Positions 1-8,171 of a stretch of DNA of 64,000 nt are shown here, in pieces. The stretch is from Pseudomaricurvus sp050633365 (GTDB lineage Bacteria > Pseudomonadota > Gammaproteobacteria > Pseudomonadales > Cellvibrionaceae), in the NCBI GenBank assembly GCA_050633365.1, contig JBOEGJ010000041.1, positions 38,132 through 102,131 on the forward strand, written 5' to 3'. A program made the position numbers and the translations under genes. The first letter of the stretch is position 1, and each line of letters opens with the position of its first letter. The notes under the pieces were generated by a model. That model made no database searches. It was not told where the DNA came from and worked only from the letters and a program-made list of their open reading frames with translations.

Positions 1-626
1 AGCGGTGGTTCTGCTGGATTCACCACGATAATGGCTTTACCTTTATCGGCGCCACCGACTTGCTCGATTGCACCGGCGGTGGTACGGGTAAATTCATCAA
101 TGTTTTTTCGGGTGCCCGGACCAATCGACTTTGAAGAAACCGTCGCCACAATTTCACCATACTCAACCGCTTGTACACGGCTAACCGCATTAACCATTGG
201 AATGGTGGCTTGACCACCACAGGTGACCATGTTCACGTTCTCTTTGCGGCCTTCTTTAAGCAGCGCCTCTAAGTTTACCGGTGGTACACAAAAAGGGCCG
301 ATAGCGGCCGGGGTGAGATCGATCATGATCGCGCCTTGCTCATTCACCTTGCGAGAGTTTTCCGCGTGAACGTAGGCCGAAGTTGCATCGAAGACAATCT
401 GAATGTTGTCGTCTTTCATGTGAGGAACGAGGCCGTCAACGCCGCTGACAGAGGTTTTCATTCCAAAGTCGCGTGCGCGTTTAATGCCTTCAGATTCTTC
501 AATACCCACCATCCAAACGGGTTCTATCCAATCGCTGCGCATGGCCTTCATGAGCAGGTCTGTACCAATATTGCCGGGGCCAATGATGGCTGCGCGCAAC
601 TTTTGCGGGGGCGTTTGAGTCGACAT
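1..626 (-). CDS. hsaG: acetaldehyde/propionaldehyde dehydrogenase (acylating), 3' end cut by window
   Basis: Converts the propionaldehyde released by the aldolase step of steroid ring A/B degradation to propionyl-CoA, using NAD+ and CoA. The ATG is at 626 and the frame stays open to the window edge, giving about 208 residues of a family usually near 300-310. A nucleotide-binding IIGPGNIG motif lies at residues 14-21 and the predicted catalytic Cys136 sits in VTCGGQAT, matching the DmpF/BphJ/HsaG family. It follows the hydratase gene by 44 nt on the same strand, so it is the downstream end of the hsa operon in this window. The aldolase partner (HsaF type) normally lies next to it and would be expected just beyond the left edge, which cannot be checked here. 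Confidence 0.92.
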   Translation of the reverse strand, partial: MSTQTPPQKLRAAIIGPGNIGTDLLMKAMRSDWIEPVWMVGIEESEGIKRARDFGMKTSVSGVDGLVPHMKDDNIQIVFDATSAYVHAENSRKVNEQGAIMIDLTPAAIGPFCVPPVNLEALLKEGRKENVNMVTCGGQATIPMVNAVSRVQAVEYGEIVATVSSKSIGPGTRKNIDEFTRTTAGAIEQVGGADKGKAIIVVNPAEPP

Positions 627-670
627 ACTGTTTTATCCTCAGTCTCTAAACATCGTATTTGAACGAAAAA

Positions 671-1477
671 CTACTTAAATTGAATGGTGGCTGTACCGAT
701 GGTTTTATTCTGATCGATAAGCTCCATGTGCATTTTGTCGCCAGCGACAACGGCTTCTAGAGGAACCAGAGAACCCGACAAGATGATTTCACCGGCTTTA
801 AAGGGAATGCCGAACTCGCCCAAGGTGTTGGCGAGCCAAGCAACAGCGGTTAGTGGATTACCTTGAACAGCTTCGCCTTTCCCACTGCTTATCTTTTTAG
901 AATTTTTGTAAACGTTGACGGTTAACTCTGGAAGTTCAACGCTATTTGGATCGATTTTTTCATCGCCACAGACATAAACGCCGCAGGATGCGTTATCGGC
1001 GACGGTGTCTTGAATTTTGATTTTCCAGTCATCGATGCGTGAATCAACAATCTCGAAGCAAGGCATGATGCACTCTGTGGCGGCCAGTACATCGGCCTCT
1101 GTGACGCCTGGGCCTTGTAGGTCTTTATTGAGCAAAAACGCAATTTCAGCTTCAGCTCGCGGAGCAATTAGTTGACCTTCAATTTTGGCGTCGCCGCCAT
1201 TGTCGATGGTCATTGCATCAGTGAGGAACCCAAAGTCTGGCTGAAAAACACCGAGCATCTCTTGTACTGCGGCGGAGGTGACTCCAATTTTTTTTCCCAC
1301 AACCTTTTCGCCGTCTTTCTCTAGGCGACATTTGAGCATGTGCTCGGAGATTCGGTAGGCGTCTTCAATTTCGATATCGTCAAAGCGATCGGTAAACGGC
1401 GCTACCGATTTACACTGACGCAAAGCGTGATATAACTCTTCGCCTAGTTGTCGGCGTTGGCTGTCGGATAAACTCAT
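671..1477 (-). CDS. hsaE: 2-hydroxyhexa-2,4-dienoate hydratase (HsaE/TesE type)
   Basis: 268 residues, the usual length for 2-keto-4-pentenoate hydratases of the fumarylacetoacetate hydrolase fold. It adds water to the 2-hydroxydienoate produced by the meta-cleavage hydrolase, giving 4-hydroxy-2-oxohexanoate for the aldolase. Metal-binding acidic residues appear as E109 and E111 (RAEAEIAF) and E142 (CFEIVDSR), in the order and spacing known from MhpD/DmpE. The gene lies between the hydrolase (120 nt upstream) and the aldehyde dehydrogenase (44 nt downstream), the typical lower meta-pathway arrangement. The six-carbon substrate is inferred from the steroid context; the sequence alone would also fit 2-hydroxypentadienoate. 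Confidence 0.9.
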   Translation of the reverse strand: MSLSDSQRRQLGEELYHALRQCKSVAPFTDRFDDIEIEDAYRISEHMLKCRLEKDGEKVVGKKIGVTSAAVQEMLGVFQPDFGFLTDAMTIDNGGDAKIEGQLIAPRAEAEIAFLLNKDLQGPGVTEADVLAATECIMPCFEIVDSRIDDWKIKIQDTVADNASCGVYVCGDEKIDPNSVELPELTVNVYKNSKKISSGKGEAVQGNPLTAVAWLANTLGEFGIPFKAGEIILSGSLVPLEAVVAGDKMHMELIDQNKTIGTATIQFK

Positions 1478-1597
1478 AGTGATTCTCGATTACAGTGGTT
1501 CAGTAGAGTGTGTAAATGTAACTTTAGATTATGTTTTTGGTGCTAGGAGTTATTCAGTTGTCATCGACCAGCGACAAAAAATATCAAAATCAGAACT

Positions 1598-2437
1598 CTA
1601 GTTGTTCAAGAAGGTTGTACATTCTTGATTGAATAGATCCTGATGTTCAATCATTACCCAGTGACCACATTGACTTAAGGTGATCATTTTGGAGTCCGCG
1701 CAGCCTCGTACTAAAGTTGCCGCACCGCTTAGTGGACAAAAGTGATCATCAGCCCCCCAAAACCCCAACACCGGAACTTTGATTTCATTTAGACGATTGG
1801 AAATGTTCGGAATACGCATACGACCAAAAACACTGGCGTTTTGAGTTTCGAGTATACGAAAACGCTCTTCGATCAATTCATCGGTAATGTGCTTCGGATC
1901 GAATACGATCAACTTGAGAACTTCTTTTAAATATTCAGGCGTGAATTCAGGTGAGCCTAATGGCACCTTTGTCATTGCTTGAATGCCTTTCATATTGTTG
2001 AAATAGACCTCGAGATCTTCCAAACCGCCGCAGCCCATAAGGATTAGCTTTTCGATCTTTTCTGGATGCGCGAGAGCAACGCCAAGGCTGACGGCGCCGC
2101 CCAGAGAATTTCCGACAAAAGACGCCTTATTGAGATCGATTTTCTGCATAAATTGGTTAACACATTCAACAAAGAAGTCGAGCGTGTAATCGAGATCGGG
2201 TTTTGAACTATCACCAAAGCCGGGTAGGTCGGGAATAATGACTTGATAGCCTTGATCGACAAAGTGTTGAGCGTTGTAACGAAAATTCATCCAACCGCTG
2301 GCACCGGGGCCGCTGCCCTGTAAAAAGATGACTGCAGGCCCAGTTCCCATGGTGACGTAATCGATAATGATCGTTTCATCGGTTGAGCTAGGATTAACGT
2401 TAACTTGTCGACTTTCAGGTTTCTTGGGAGCTGTCAT
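1598..2437 (-). CDS. hsaD: 4,9-DSHA hydrolase, alpha/beta-hydrolase of steroid meta-cleavage (HsaD/TesD type)
   Basis: 279 residues. Hydrolyses the C-C bond of the ring-A meta-cleavage product (4,9-DSHA) to HIP (the propionate with rings C/D) and 2-hydroxyhexa-2,4-dienoate. An alpha/beta-hydrolase fold is visible: oxyanion region GSGPGASGW at 41-49, nucleophile elbow GNSLGG with Ser111, acid in WGADD (Asp230/231) and His259 in QCGHW. The start has a good ribosome binding site (AAGGAT, 6 nt spacing). The GSGPGASGW segment and the neighbours hsaA/B/C separate it from generic hydrolases. It lies in the minus-strand arm between an SDR and hsaE. Confidence 0.92.
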   Translation of the reverse strand: MTAPKKPESRQVNVNPSSTDETIIIDYVTMGTGPAVIFLQGSGPGASGWMNFRYNAQHFVDQGYQVIIPDLPGFGDSSKPDLDYTLDFFVECVNQFMQKIDLNKASFVGNSLGGAVSLGVALAHPEKIEKLILMGCGGLEDLEVYFNNMKGIQAMTKVPLGSPEFTPEYLKEVLKLIVFDPKHITDELIEERFRILETQNASVFGRMRIPNISNRLNEIKVPVLGFWGADDHFCPLSGAATLVRGCADSKMITLSQCGHWVMIEHQDLFNQECTTFLNN

Positions 2438-2472
2438 TTTTTATCCTTATTTCGGTTTTGTTGCTGAAGTTC

Positions 2473-2489
2473 TACTTTTTCGAAAAGTA
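2473..2489. repeat. short inverted repeat between SDR and hsaD
   Basis: Arms TACTTTT and AAAAGTA are perfectly complementary around a 3-nt centre. It lies 3 nt beyond the SDR stop codon and 36 nt upstream of the hsaD start. It could be a small intercistronic hairpin or an operator half-site pair; the sequence does not decide, and no T-tract follows. Confidence 0.35.
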
Positions 2490-2492
2490 CGA

Positions 2493-3386
2493 CTATTCAA
2501 CAACTGCAGTGTTGAACTTTAGCGGTGAGCCGAGCATCTCGCGATGAGAAAGCGGTCGACGACCGTTAAGGTCGGAGACGCCTAGCTCGATCGAAAGTTC
2601 AGCACCTATGTAGGTTCTTCCACTGCGTTTCATCAGAAGAGGGTCGCGATAGAGCGCGTCAATTAGCCGGCCGGTAAAATCAGGCGTTTCACAGATGTCG
2701 GCAAAATGGGCGTACTTTTCCGGCTCTTCAGCCATCACTTTCTGACTGCGTTCGGTATCGAGCATTCCCATCCAGAGCGAGACGGTGGCAACCTTGTAAG
2801 GTCTCAAGTCGTGGGCCATGTCCCAAGTCATTTTGTCGAGGCCGGCTTTTTGTGCACCGTAGGCGGGGCCATGCATATAGCATTGTGCTCCAAATGATCC
2901 CGTGTTGATGAAGAGTCCCTGAGTTTGCTGACTCATGATTTTGGCCGCGTGGTAGCTAGCCACGTACGCTGAGCGAAGGCCAACATCTAAGATGCCGACC
3001 AGATCCATGGACTTCTCCCAGAAGCCACCAGGTTTGATCAGGTCGTCATGTACCAGTGCCGCGTTATTGACCAGAATGTCGAGACGACCCTGTTCGAGTT
3101 CTATTTTTTTGAACAGTGCTTCGACTTGTTGATCATCTTGATGGTCACAGACAACGGCGATACCGGTTCCGCCCGCGTTATTAATAATGTCGGCGGTCTC
3201 AAAAATGGTGCCTGGTAAAGGCGCTTGATTTGCCGTGGTGGTACGGCCGGTGACATAGACGATGTCGCCACAGGCTCCCAGCGCCCGAGCGATACCTTTG
3301 CCGGCGCCACGGCTGGCGCCTGTCACTAAAACAACCCTTGGGCTTTGTGAACTGTTCGTCGTAGAGTGTGCCATGAAAAGCGCCAT
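2493..3386 (-). CDS. short-chain dehydrogenase/reductase within the hsa operon
   Basis: 297-residue classical SDR. Cofactor motif TGASRGAGKG lies near residues 22-31, NNAA near the end of beta-4, and the catalytic Tyr-x3-Lys is in AYGAQKAG. A long insert and a C-terminal tail after the substrate loop resemble the DHRS1-like subgroup. It sits between hsaA and hsaD, where a defined pathway step is not known to need an SDR, so the substrate is open; a keto/hydroxy group on the secosteroid or on HIP is a reasonable guess. A second in-frame ATG at codon 5 (3374) is an alternative start, and neither has a strong ribosome binding site. Confidence 0.8.
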   Translation of the reverse strand: MALFMAHSTTNSSQSPRVVLVTGASRGAGKGIARALGACGDIVYVTGRTTTANQAPLPGTIFETADIINNAGGTGIAVVCDHQDDQQVEALFKKIELEQGRLDILVNNAALVHDDLIKPGGFWEKSMDLVGILDVGLRSAYVASYHAAKIMSQQTQGLFINTGSFGAQCYMHGPAYGAQKAGLDKMTWDMAHDLRPYKVATVSLWMGMLDTERSQKVMAEEPEKYAHFADICETPDFTGRLIDALYRDPLLMKRSGRTYIGAELSIELGVSDLNGRRPLSHREMLGSPLKFNTAVVE

Positions 3387-3407
3387 GCTGATGATTCTGA
3401 ATCAATC

Positions 3408-3450
3408 CCCTAAGAGTGATCAGAGATCGTGATCTAATTACTCTTAAGGG
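3408..3450. repeat. inverted repeat/hairpin between hsaA and the SDR gene
   Basis: Arms CCCTAAGAGT (3408-3417) and ACTCTTAAGGG (3440-3450) pair with a single bulged base around a 22-nt loop that itself contains three GATC tetramers. On the minus strand it falls between the hsaA stop and the SDR start. It could attenuate or separate the two parts of the operon, or be a protein-binding site. There is no run of T after either arm, so a classical terminator is not supported. Confidence 0.45.
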
Positions 3451-3515
3451 TTGTAGCTGATGATTTCTAGGCGGTGCATTACCGTTGCTGCATCAGCTTA
3501 TACAAGCGCCGACAT

Positions 3516-4718
3516 TTACAAAAAGATATCATCGCTCTCAAGACCAAGCTGAACGCCACCGTAGTTCTGTCCAAATTTATACGGGTTATTTGCGACGTGA
3601 GCACGACCAGCAAGAATATCCAGTACAAAACGTTGCAATGGGCTGTTGGTGAAGATCGCGCGACCGCCACACATTTTTTGCAGCTCAAGTACAACTTCTA
3701 AACAACTCTCTGGAACGGCAGCCGATTCGTAGCGGTATTGAATGCGTTGCGTCATATCGGTGGCTTCGCCGTTACGCGCGTCTTCCATAAGGTGATCGAA
3801 GTTGCTGTGAAGCTTCATTTTTAATTGATCAACCAACGCTTGAGCACGGGCAACCGCCATCTGTGCATTGCCGTCTTCAGCGGTTTTGGAACCATCGTTG
3901 GTTCCAACACGTTTTGAAGCGACACTTAAGTAAGCGTTAATCGCGCCCTGAGTTGCACCGATGGTTGAGCCAGACACAGCGCGTGGGAATAATTGACCAA
4001 AGGGTATTTTGTACAAAGGCACAGTCTTAGAATCGATACCGGGGTTGGTTCCTTGAAAACCGTCCATTGAGCTGTGGGTGCGATAATCAGGTACAAAGGC
4101 ATCTTCAACGACGATGTCGTTACTGCCTGTGCCTTTCAAGCCGAAGGTATGCCAGGTGTCTTTGATTTGGAAGTCGGCTTTTGGCACTAAGAATGTGCGA
4201 TAGTCTGGCGCAGGGTTTTCTTCAGTTGGAGGTACAACACCGCCCAAAAAGACCCAATCACAATGATCGCAGCCACTCGAAAAGGCCCAGCGACCGCTGA
4301 ACTTAAATCCGCCCTCTACGGGGGTCACTTTGCCTACTGGCATATATGAAGAGGCAATCAATACGCTGGTGTCATCTTTCCAAACGTCTTCTTGAGCTTT
4401 GAGATCAAATAAGGCGATTTGCCAATTGTGAACCGCGATCACGCCGTAGATCCAAGCGGTGGACATACAGCCTTCGGCTAGTGTCATTTGCACATCAAAG
4501 AAGACTTGAGGATCCATTTCGAATCCGCCCCAGCGTTTTGGTTGTAATACGCGAAAGAAACCGGCTTCGTGCATTTTGGCGATGGTTTCTTCTGGAACTT
4601 TACGTTCGGTCTCGGCTTTTGGCGCTTGTTCAGCCAAAAATGGGATCATCGTCTTGGCGCGCTCAACTAAAAGATCGCGGGTGATTTCTTGATCTGTATT
4701 GCTTGCTTGTAAGGTCAT
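3516..4718 (-). CDS. hsaA: 3-HSA hydroxylase, oxygenase component (HsaA/TesA2 type)
   Basis: 400 residues, acyl-CoA-dehydrogenase fold flavin monooxygenase of the group D type. Hydroxylates 3-hydroxy-9,10-secoandrosta-1,3,5(10)-triene-9,17-dione at C4 to the catechol, using reduced flavin supplied by HsaB. Features are the N-terminal helical domain (KMHEAGFFRVLQPKRWGG, about 48-65), the central beta domain with WAFSSGCDHCDWV, and a C-terminal four-helix domain ending in LAGRAHVANNPYKFGQ. Length and motifs fit HsaA and related HpaH/HsaA oxygenases. It is 25 nt downstream of the reductase gene hsaB on the same strand. Confidence 0.93.
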   Translation of the reverse strand: MTLQASNTDQEITRDLLVERAKTMIPFLAEQAPKAETERKVPEETIAKMHEAGFFRVLQPKRWGGFEMDPQVFFDVQMTLAEGCMSTAWIYGVIAVHNWQIALFDLKAQEDVWKDDTSVLIASSYMPVGKVTPVEGGFKFSGRWAFSSGCDHCDWVFLGGVVPPTEENPAPDYRTFLVPKADFQIKDTWHTFGLKGTGSNDIVVEDAFVPDYRTHSSMDGFQGTNPGIDSKTVPLYKIPFGQLFPRAVSGSTIGATQGAINAYLSVASKRVGTNDGSKTAEDGNAQMAVARAQALVDQLKMKLHSNFDHLMEDARNGEATDMTQRIQYRYESAAVPESCLEVVLELQKMCGGRAIFTNSPLQRFVLDILAGRAHVANNPYKFGQNYGGVQLGLESDDIFL

Positions 4719-4743
4719 AACGGTCTCACTCTATCGGTGTTTT

Positions 4744-5235
4744 TTATAGGGCTTCAGCTTGTGCTAATTCGGTGTAGCGGCCTGCGTGAAATACCAGAGG
4801 CGCTTTATCTTTATGGTCAAATTTTTGAACGCGACCCACCAAAATAACGTGGTCACCGCCATCGTATTGATGTTCTATGTCACATTCGAAAACGGCGGTG
4901 TAGTCCGCTAACACGGGTAGGTTACCGTGTCCATTTCGGTATTCGATACCGTCGAAACGGTCGATGCCTTTTTGCGCAAATTGGTTGGAAATACCTTGCT
5001 GCTCTTCATTCAAAATATGAATGGCAAACTGTTTGGCGTCGTTGAAGGCCTCAAACGCATTGGCACTCTTTGCGATGCTCCAAAGAACCAACATAGGCTC
5101 TAGGGATACAGAGTTGAAACTGTTGGCGGTCATGCCGACTTTGTTGCCGTTTTTATCTAAGGTGGTGACAACCGTAACGCCAGTGGGGAAACTGCCTAAG
5201 GCGTTGCGAAACTGCTTCGGATCAATAGCGGACAT
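4744..5235 (-). CDS. hsaB: flavin reductase partner of the 3-HSA hydroxylase (HsaB/TesA1 type)
   Basis: 163 residues, flavin reductase-like (split-barrel) domain across the whole length: FPTGVTVVTT near 16-25, GMTANSFNSVSLEP near 34-47, and a C-terminal HAGRYTEL. It reduces free FMN/FAD with NAD(P)H and hands it to HsaA. It directly precedes hsaA (25 nt). A 301-nt gap containing two palindromes separates it from hsaC upstream, so hsaBA and the genes after it may have their own promoter. Confidence 0.93.
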   Translation of the reverse strand: MSAIDPKQFRNALGSFPTGVTVVTTLDKNGNKVGMTANSFNSVSLEPMLVLWSIAKSANAFEAFNDAKQFAIHILNEEQQGISNQFAQKGIDRFDGIEYRNGHGNLPVLADYTAVFECDIEHQYDGGDHVILVGRVQKFDHKDKAPLVFHAGRYTELAQAEAL

Positions 5236-5263
5236 GACTGCGTATTCTCTTAATCTTAGTGAA

Positions 5264-5396
5264 CAGGAAGTTCCTGACTAGGGTCTATGGTGTCAAACGG
5301 CAGGGCGTTTTACATACTGCAAATGAATTAGAGTTTTAGGATATTGAGGTGCGTAACAATGAAGACTGCTATTACTTCCGCGCAGGAGATTCCTGC
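5264..5396. promoter_or_regulatory. two copies of a 13-bp palindrome, CAGGARRTTCCTG, in the hsaC-hsaB gap
   Basis: Copy 1 at 5264-5276 (CAGGAAGTTCCTG) and copy 2 at 5384-5396 are near-identical dyads. Copy 2 extends to GCAGGA/TCCTGC from 5382. They are about 118-120 bp apart, close to a whole number of helical turns, which would suit a dimeric repressor bound at two sites. The 301-nt gap (5236-5536) around them holds no convincing gene. A TTGACA-like hexamer occurs on the minus strand near 5312, but no matching -10 box was found. The regulator is unknown. Confidence 0.5.
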
Positions 5397-5536
5397 ATGG
5401 AGTAATAGAGAGGTTTTGCAAAGATTAGCCATGGCATTACTTTGGCTTGGAGCGCACCGCCATGGCTGTTCTTTGGGGCCGACCAGTTTTAATCGTCTGG
5501 TCGACATAGGCGCGCCTTTGGATTTCTAGGCTGGCT

Positions 5537-6442
5537 CTATTCTTGCCCGACGCTAAAGTCGTGTCCCCAAAAGCTATTCACTGTGCTTTGAAAGCTTGAG
5601 TATTTTTCCCAGTCGTCGACGACGCGACCTTCTGCGCCGTATTCCACCATAAAGCCTGAAGGTGAGGCCATGTAAAAGCTGACCATGTGATCGTTGGCGT
5701 GGCGCCCTAAGGTGCCGGTCAATTTAACGCCTTCGGCATTCATGCGGTCGAGGGCACGCCCAACCTCATCAACCTTGTCGACTTCAACCATGATGTGAAC
5801 ACAGCCACTCGGCATGGGGCATTCCAATAATGCCAAGCTATGGTGACGGTTGTTGCAGTGCATAAAATACAGGCGTTTCTCGGGTTCTGCTGGGTCCGGT
5901 GAAAAGCGTACTTTCATCAAGTCTGACAGGCCAAAACCCAGCACGTCTTGGAAGAAGGTGACGGTATTATCGAAATTGGGTGCTGGCAATACCACGTGAC
6001 CAAAACCCTGATCGCCGGTTACAAACTCTTTGATGCCGACCGGGGATGCAAATTGCCCGAAGTCTGAAATGGGGCCCCAATAAATTTCATGGCGGTTGCC
6101 GTCGGGATCGCTAAAGCTAATGAGGTCTTGGACTTGGCGCGCTTGAGTCAGTTCTGCGTTGGCTCTTTCGAAGGTTACCGACGCATCGTTTAAGTGTTGG
6201 ATAGCATCTTCGAATGCTTTTGGGCCGTTAACTTCCCAGCCGCTAAAGCCGTAGCTGTCGGTATCGGATTTGTTCACCACGATTCGGTAGGGGCGATCAT
6301 CCATCTTGAGAAATACGTCGTCTGAACCATTGGCGAGCTTGTCACTAACGTCCATCATGCCAAGCACTTTGGTGCCGTAGTCGGCCCAGCGGCTAGGATC
6401 AGTACAGTTAACGCCTATGTATCCGAGGCTGTGAATTGTCAT
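5537..6442 (-). CDS. hsaC: 3,4-DHSA extradiol (meta-cleavage) dioxygenase (HsaC/TesB type)
   Basis: 301 residues with two vicinal-oxygen-chelate modules (about 5-125 and 143-275). Opens ring A of the catecholic secosteroid 3,4-DHSA between C4 and C5 using Fe(II) and O2. The 2-His-1-Glu metal triad is visible at His149 (GFGHVVLP), His216 (CVHIMVEV) and Glu267 (GFMVEYG), the spacing of type I extradiol dioxygenases such as BphC and HsaC. It has a clear ribosome binding site (AGGA, 8 nt from the ATG). It is downstream of the acyl-CoA ligase and upstream of hsaB. Confidence 0.93.
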   Translation of the reverse strand: MTIHSLGYIGVNCTDPSRWADYGTKVLGMMDVSDKLANGSDDVFLKMDDRPYRIVVNKSDTDSYGFSGWEVNGPKAFEDAIQHLNDASVTFERANAELTQARQVQDLISFSDPDGNRHEIYWGPISDFGQFASPVGIKEFVTGDQGFGHVVLPAPNFDNTVTFFQDVLGFGLSDLMKVRFSPDPAEPEKRLYFMHCNNRHHSLALLECPMPSGCVHIMVEVDKVDEVGRALDRMNAEGVKLTGTLGRHANDHMVSFYMASPSGFMVEYGAEGRVVDDWEKYSSFQSTVNSFWGHDFSVGQE

Positions 6443-6524
6443 TGCGGTAATCCTGTCGTTGTAATGATTGTGTGTTCGCGAGTTGTAAGGTTTGTGTGCT
6501 CGCGACGTTTGGTGCGCTGTATGG

Positions 6525-8105
6525 CTATGCTAGGTCGCGCAGTTCCGTCTTCTGAACCTTTCCAGAAGCGTTCAGCGGCAGCGTCTCAACAAAGACAACT
6601 TTTCGCGGCACTTTGTAGTTGGCCATGTTGTCTCGGCACCAGTTAATCAACTGTTGCTGGTCCAGTGCGCTATCGGGTTTGGTGACCACAAATGCTTGGG
6701 CGACTTCTCCCATGCGTTCATCCTCGATACCAATGACCGCGCTCATGGTGACGTCGGTGTGATTCGAGAGGATGTTCTCAATCTCGGCGGGGTAGCAATT
6801 GAATCCGCCGGTGATGAACATGTCTTTGAGGCGATCGGTAATTCTGAGGTTTCCGTCTTTGTCGAGTACGCCAATGTCTCCGGTGTGGAGCCAGCCGTCT
6901 TGGTCGATGGTTTCGGCGGTGGCCTCTGGGTTTTCGAAATAACCTTGCATGACGTTGTAGCCGCGAATGACAATTTCACCGGCCTCACCAATATTCACCG
7001 GCTTGTTGTTGTTGTCGACGCAGCGGATTTCCACGTCGGCGATGGCGCGACCGGACGTCGTTGCAATGGTTTCGGCGCTGTCGCCTTGGCGACACATGGT
7101 CGAAAGGCCACAGCTTTCGGTGAGGCCGTAAGCGGTGAGAACGGTTTCAAAGCCGAGCGTGTCTTTCATTTGACGGATCATTTCTACCGGTATCGATGCA
7201 GCACCGGTCGTCGCACGACGCAAACTGCTGATGTTGTAGCGGTCCAAATCTTCAAAGGCCAAAAGTGATTGGAACAATGTGGGTGGCCCAGGCATCACCG
7301 TAATAGCATCGTTTTGGATGCGTTCCAAAATGGTTTTCGGGTCAAAGATGTCGTGTGGCAGCAGTGTGGCCCCGCGTATGAGCGCGGCTAAGATTCCGGC
7401 TTTGTAACCAAAGCTGTGAAAAAACGGACTGATGACGAGGTAGCGATCGTCTTGATTTAACCCAAGCGATTGGGTCCAGCTGGCAAAGGTTTTGATGTTT
7501 TGTGCGTGGCCGGTCATGACGCCTTTGGGGGCGCCGGTGGTGCCGGAGGTAAACAAAATGTCCGAGGTGTGATCACCGCGAATCTGTTGAGCTCGATCTG
7601 AGATAGCTTGCGCTTCAATAGTGGCGCCGCTATCGAGGAATGAGGGCCAATTCACCTGTGACTGTGGCTGGCCGCTGGGCAGTTGGTCGTCAAAGACAAC
7701 AATGGTCTCTAAGTCGGGAAGCGTCTCGTTTTTTAGCATGTCGGGATAGTAGCTTCCCAAGAAGTTACCGGCCGAAAATAGCAGTCGCGCTCGACTTTTG
7801 CGCAGCGTATATGCGGCTTCGGCACCTTTGTAGCGTGTGTTCATGGTTACCATGATAGCGCCCGCATACTGAGCGCCAAGCGCTGCCAAAATCCACTCAC
7901 AAGTATTCGGTGCCCAAACCGCGATGCGGTCGCCCGGTTCTATTCCGCGGGCAATAAGACAGGCCGCCACCCGTCGACACTGAACGGCAAGGTCGCGAAA
8001 GCTGTATTGTTGATCGCCTTGCTGTAAGAAAGTTTTGTCGCCGAATTTTTCGGCGGCGGCGTCGATTAGAATTGGAATGGTTTTGGCGTTTCTGGGTTCA
8101 ATCAT
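6525..8105 (-). CDS. fadD3: acyl-CoA synthetase, probable HIP-CoA ligase (FadD3 type)
   Basis: 526-residue ANL-superfamily ligase that activates a carboxylate by adenylation and then thioesterifies it to CoA. The AMP-binding P-loop LFTSGTTGAPKG lies near 184-195, the Y-G-L-T-E motif in TAYGLTESCG, HTGDIG in the hinge region, and the adenylation lysine in SGKVQKTEL near the C-terminus. Placement between the ring A/B genes and the divergent ring C/D genes supports HIP (the hexahydroindanone propionate) as substrate, the known role of FadD3 in Mycobacterium. It is the first gene of the minus-strand arm. Substrate assignment is from context; the family also contains medium-chain fatty acid ligases. 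Confidence 0.85.
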   Translation of the reverse strand: MIEPRNAKTIPILIDAAAEKFGDKTFLQQGDQQYSFRDLAVQCRRVAACLIARGIEPGDRIAVWAPNTCEWILAALGAQYAGAIMVTMNTRYKGAEAAYTLRKSRARLLFSAGNFLGSYYPDMLKNETLPDLETIVVFDDQLPSGQPQSQVNWPSFLDSGATIEAQAISDRAQQIRGDHTSDILFTSGTTGAPKGVMTGHAQNIKTFASWTQSLGLNQDDRYLVISPFFHSFGYKAGILAALIRGATLLPHDIFDPKTILERIQNDAITVMPGPPTLFQSLLAFEDLDRYNISSLRRATTGAASIPVEMIRQMKDTLGFETVLTAYGLTESCGLSTMCRQGDSAETIATTSGRAIADVEIRCVDNNNKPVNIGEAGEIVIRGYNVMQGYFENPEATAETIDQDGWLHTGDIGVLDKDGNLRITDRLKDMFITGGFNCYPAEIENILSNHTDVTMSAVIGIEDERMGEVAQAFVVTKPDSALDQQQLINWCRDNMANYKVPRKVVFVETLPLNASGKVQKTELRDLA

Positions 8106-8171
8106 GGTGGTTGCTAAATTCCGCGCGGTTTTTTAGTCCTGAGAAAATATCCCAACGGCTTGGTTTTGTCC

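Noticed and set aside
5344..5529. 61-codon plus-strand frame in the hsaC-hsaB gap
   Set aside because: Opposite to its neighbours, no ribosome binding site, sequence with no recognisable fold, and it covers palindromes that look like regulatory DNA.
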